NCBI GenBank assembly: GCA_018003315.1
Contig: JAGNEJ010000057.1
Location: forward strand, 1 to 32,490
DNA: 32,490 nt
Origin: Verrucomicrobiales bacterium
GTDB lineage: Bacteria; Verrucomicrobiota; Verrucomicrobiia; Verrucomicrobiales; V1-33
Reading direction: 5' to 3'
The notes under the pieces were generated by a model that worked only from the letters and a program-made list of their open reading frames with translations, was not told where the DNA came from and made no database searches. The first letter of the stretch is position 1. Every line of letters starts with the position of its first letter. Positions 31,000 through 32,490 of this stretch are shown here, piece after piece. A program made the position numbers and the translations under genes.

Positions 31000-31041
31000 C
31001 GGAAACCTGAAACCTGAAACCTGAAACCTGAAACCTGAGAG
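31000..31041 (+). repeat. Heptanucleotide array, six units, upstream of the UPF0175 gene
   Basis: CGGAAAC, CTGAAAC (4), CTGAGAG in exact phase. It lies in the 143-base gap between the acyltransferase stop (31090) and the antitoxin start (30946). Purity of the four central units suggests recent copying. Confidence 0.95.
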
Positions 31042-31089
31042 GGAAGCGACGAGAGCCGCACGAAGCCCTCACCTGCCATGCTCCCTGCC

Positions 31090-32115
31090 CTATGTTCCCT
31101 GCGGAACCGCAGGCTCGGGCTGCTGCTTCGCGCCCGCACGCCAGCGGCGGCTCCATTGGTGGCAGGGGTTTTCAACGTAGCGCCAGAACAGCCACGCCGC
31201 CGCCAGACTGAACATCGTGGCCAGGATAATGATCCCCCAAATGGCGATGCCACTGTCGCCATAGCGACCGAGCAAGTTGACCACCCGCCCGCCCAGGGGC
31301 ACATGGACGAGGTAAAGGGAGAACGAAATGGTACCAAGAAACGCAAAGGCACGTGGCAGCCGCAGCTTCCAGAAAAGAATGAACGCCGCCGATGCCACCG
31401 CAGCGACAGCCGCCGCAAGCGAAACCTTGGCGAAGAGGACAGCCACGACACCCACCATCGCCAACCAGGGAAGCACGCGTTTGCTTCCGGCCATCTGGTA
31501 CCAGGCCGCCGCCCACCCGAGACAAAAATACGGCAGATAGGCAAACAGCCAACGTGAGTCCGTCACCATCCATGCCGTGCAGGCGAGTCCAACTAACCCG
31601 ACCGCCAACCAACGGGGACGCTCCAGACGCACAACCGGCAGCAGCAAACCCGCCAGCAGGTAGAACTGCACCTCGATGAAAAGCGTCCACGCGACTACCA
31701 GGAGCCATTGGCGGCCCAGCACCCCGCTCAGATACGTGGAGTCGGACAGCAACGAAACTGCTGCGTTTTGAAAAAAGTGCGGGGAAACATTTCCCGCAAA
31801 CCCCGGAGTGCGCGACGAGGCAAAGTTCAGACCTAGCGCCAGAACGCATGCCGCGACGAAGGGCGGATGCACACGCAACATCCGTTTGACAAAGAATCCG
31901 CCGAAATCCGCCCAACGGTAGCCGGTGCGCCACATCGAAAGGGGAATCACGAAACCGGAAATGACGAAAAACGCCTCCACCCCGAGGAATCCCAATGAGC
32001 TAATCTCAGCCGCAGCGCCTTTTCCCAGCAACTTTCCGCCGTGGGTCATGTGGAACCAGCATACCATCAGGGCGGCGATTCCGCGCAGGGCATCAATATG
32101 GGTAAAACGAGACAT
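31090..32115 (-). CDS. Acyltransferase-3 family membrane O-acyltransferase
   Basis: A 341-residue protein: MSRFTHIDALRGIAALMVCW with the R-G-I-A motif, LGFLGVEAFFVISGFVI, FFVKRMLRVHPPF, and a late SFSLYLVHVPL and FWRYVENP, all typical of the OafA/YrhL family, with about ten membrane spans. Such enzymes acetylate sugars of surface polysaccharides. The start at 32115 is chosen as upstream translation is not protein-like. Gap to the preceding gene: 68 bases. Confidence 0.93.
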   Translation of the reverse strand: MSRFTHIDALRGIAALMVCWFHMTHGGKLLGKGAAAEISSLGFLGVEAFFVISGFVIPLSMWRTGYRWADFGGFFVKRMLRVHPPFVAACVLALGLNFASSRTPGFAGNVSPHFFQNAAVSLLSDSTYLSGVLGRQWLLVVAWTLFIEVQFYLLAGLLLPVVRLERPRWLAVGLVGLACTAWMVTDSRWLFAYLPYFCLGWAAAWYQMAGSKRVLPWLAMVGVVAVLFAKVSLAAAVAAVASAAFILFWKLRLPRAFAFLGTISFSLYLVHVPLGGRVVNLLGRYGDSGIAIWGIIILATMFSLAAAWLFWRYVENPCHQWSRRWRAGAKQQPEPAVPQGT

Positions 32116-32183
32116 CAAATGGACCAAGAGTTGCGAAACAGAGACAAAACGAGGGAATGACAACGGCACCGTGAACGGAACGA

Positions 32184-32490
32184 TCAAATCTCCCGCCCCG
32201 CCCGCCCGTAGAGTTCCAAATAGCTCTCCGCCACCCGCCCGACCGTAAACTTCTCCTCCACCTGCCGTCGACAGGCCGCGCGGTCGATTTTGCCGAGCCG
32301 TCGCACCGCCACCGCGCCCTCCTCCGCATTCCGCACGTGAAAGCCGTGTACCCCGTCCTCCACGATCTCCGGCACCGCCCCGCGCGGCGTGGAGATGACC
32401 GGCGTGCCGCAGGCCAGCGCCTCCGCGAACACGATGCCGAACGGTTCCTCCCACTCGATCGGCACCACCATAGCCGCCGCCTGCCCGAGC
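32184..32490 (-). CDS. Family 4 glycosyltransferase, C-terminal part (cut by window edge)
   Basis: Reading leftward from the edge: LGQAAAMVVPIEWEEPFGIV, FAEALACGTPVISTPRGA and VPEIVEDGVHGFHV, the E-x7-E region and the C-terminal end of a GT4. The last 102 codons plus stop are present; the frame is open to the window edge, so the N-terminal two thirds lie beyond it. Confidence 0.92.
   Translation of the reverse strand, partial: LGQAAAMVVPIEWEEPFGIVFAEALACGTPVISTPRGAVPEIVEDGVHGFHVRNAEEGAVAVRRLGKIDRAACRRQVEEKFTVGRVAESYLELYGRAGREI

Noticed and set aside
15304-31041. Heptanucleotide arrays as CRISPR or as origin iterons
   Set aside because: Units are contiguous without spacers, too short and too degenerate for either, and no cas or replication gene is present.
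30947-31156. Upstream extension of the UPF0175 gene through the 7-bp array
   Set aside because: The frame stays open only because the reversed array has no stops; family members begin at MNTLVIEYP.
1-32490. tRNA, rRNA or riboswitch genes
   Set aside because: None of the gaps showed a cloverleaf, rRNA-like stretch or known riboswitch core on reading; this was by eye, without a covariance search.

Overview
The window looks like chromosomal DNA of a GC-rich bacterium. I place it, with moderate confidence, in the Verrucomicrobiota or a nearby PVC lineage. The reasons are a Rho factor with a very long Lys/Ala/Pro-rich N-terminal extension, mostly absent Shine-Dalgarno motifs, REP-like palindromes of a type I associate with that group, and an FmdB-like protein with a truncated zinc ribbon. 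No marker gene fixes the lineage.

Left end (1-5.8 kb) is housekeeping: the 5' end of a leftward trmL-like tRNA methyltransferase gene, then rightward yebC, rho and a fused two-domain siroheme-decarboxylase-like gene. A bidirectional hairpin terminator separates these from a leftward M29-like aminopeptidase gene.

From 6 to 32.5 kb almost every gene runs leftward and belongs to a large surface-polysaccharide locus. In transcription order (right to left) it holds a partial GT4 glycosyltransferase, an acyltransferase-3 O-acetylase, four glycosyltransferases, a Wzy-like polymerase placed before the last of them, an FkbM methyltransferase (interrupted), an AsnB-type amidotransferase, a GT4, a GT2, a SAM methyltransferase (out of frame), a NodU-type carbamoyltransferase, a WbuB-like glycosyltransferase and an O-antigen-ligase-like protein with a helical tail. 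No priming transferase, flippase, ABC exporter or nucleotide-sugar gene is seen, so the locus must continue to the right or rely on genes elsewhere.

Two things make the locus unusual. First, five different toxin-antitoxin-like pairs are slotted between single biosynthetic genes, all co-oriented: UPF0175/DUF3368, MNT/HEPN, RHH/RelE, RHH/VapC and RHH/PIN. The MNT/HEPN pair is bounded by direct copies of a glycosyltransferase 3' end. Second, about ten arrays of a degenerate 7-bp repeat (purine-strand consensus C-N-G-A-R-A-S) lie between 13.9 and 31.1 kb and none was noticed to the left. Some sit inside genes as in-frame insertions (asnB, one glycosyltransferase), some lie directly upstream of start codons, and one splits a methyltransferase into two frames in a way that loss of one repeat unit would repair. 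A second repeat family (about 9 bp) occurs twice.

The region also carries debris: an asparagine-synthase remnant and an Rpn-nuclease remnant, each keeping its N- and C-terminal ends but not its middle, a frameshifted HEPN gene and a decayed stretch at 11.7-12.2 kb. A four-palindrome inverted REP element lies at 10.0-10.3 kb. Together these suggest a fast-evolving polysaccharide locus in which simple repeats and TA modules drive variation and retention; that interpretation is inference.
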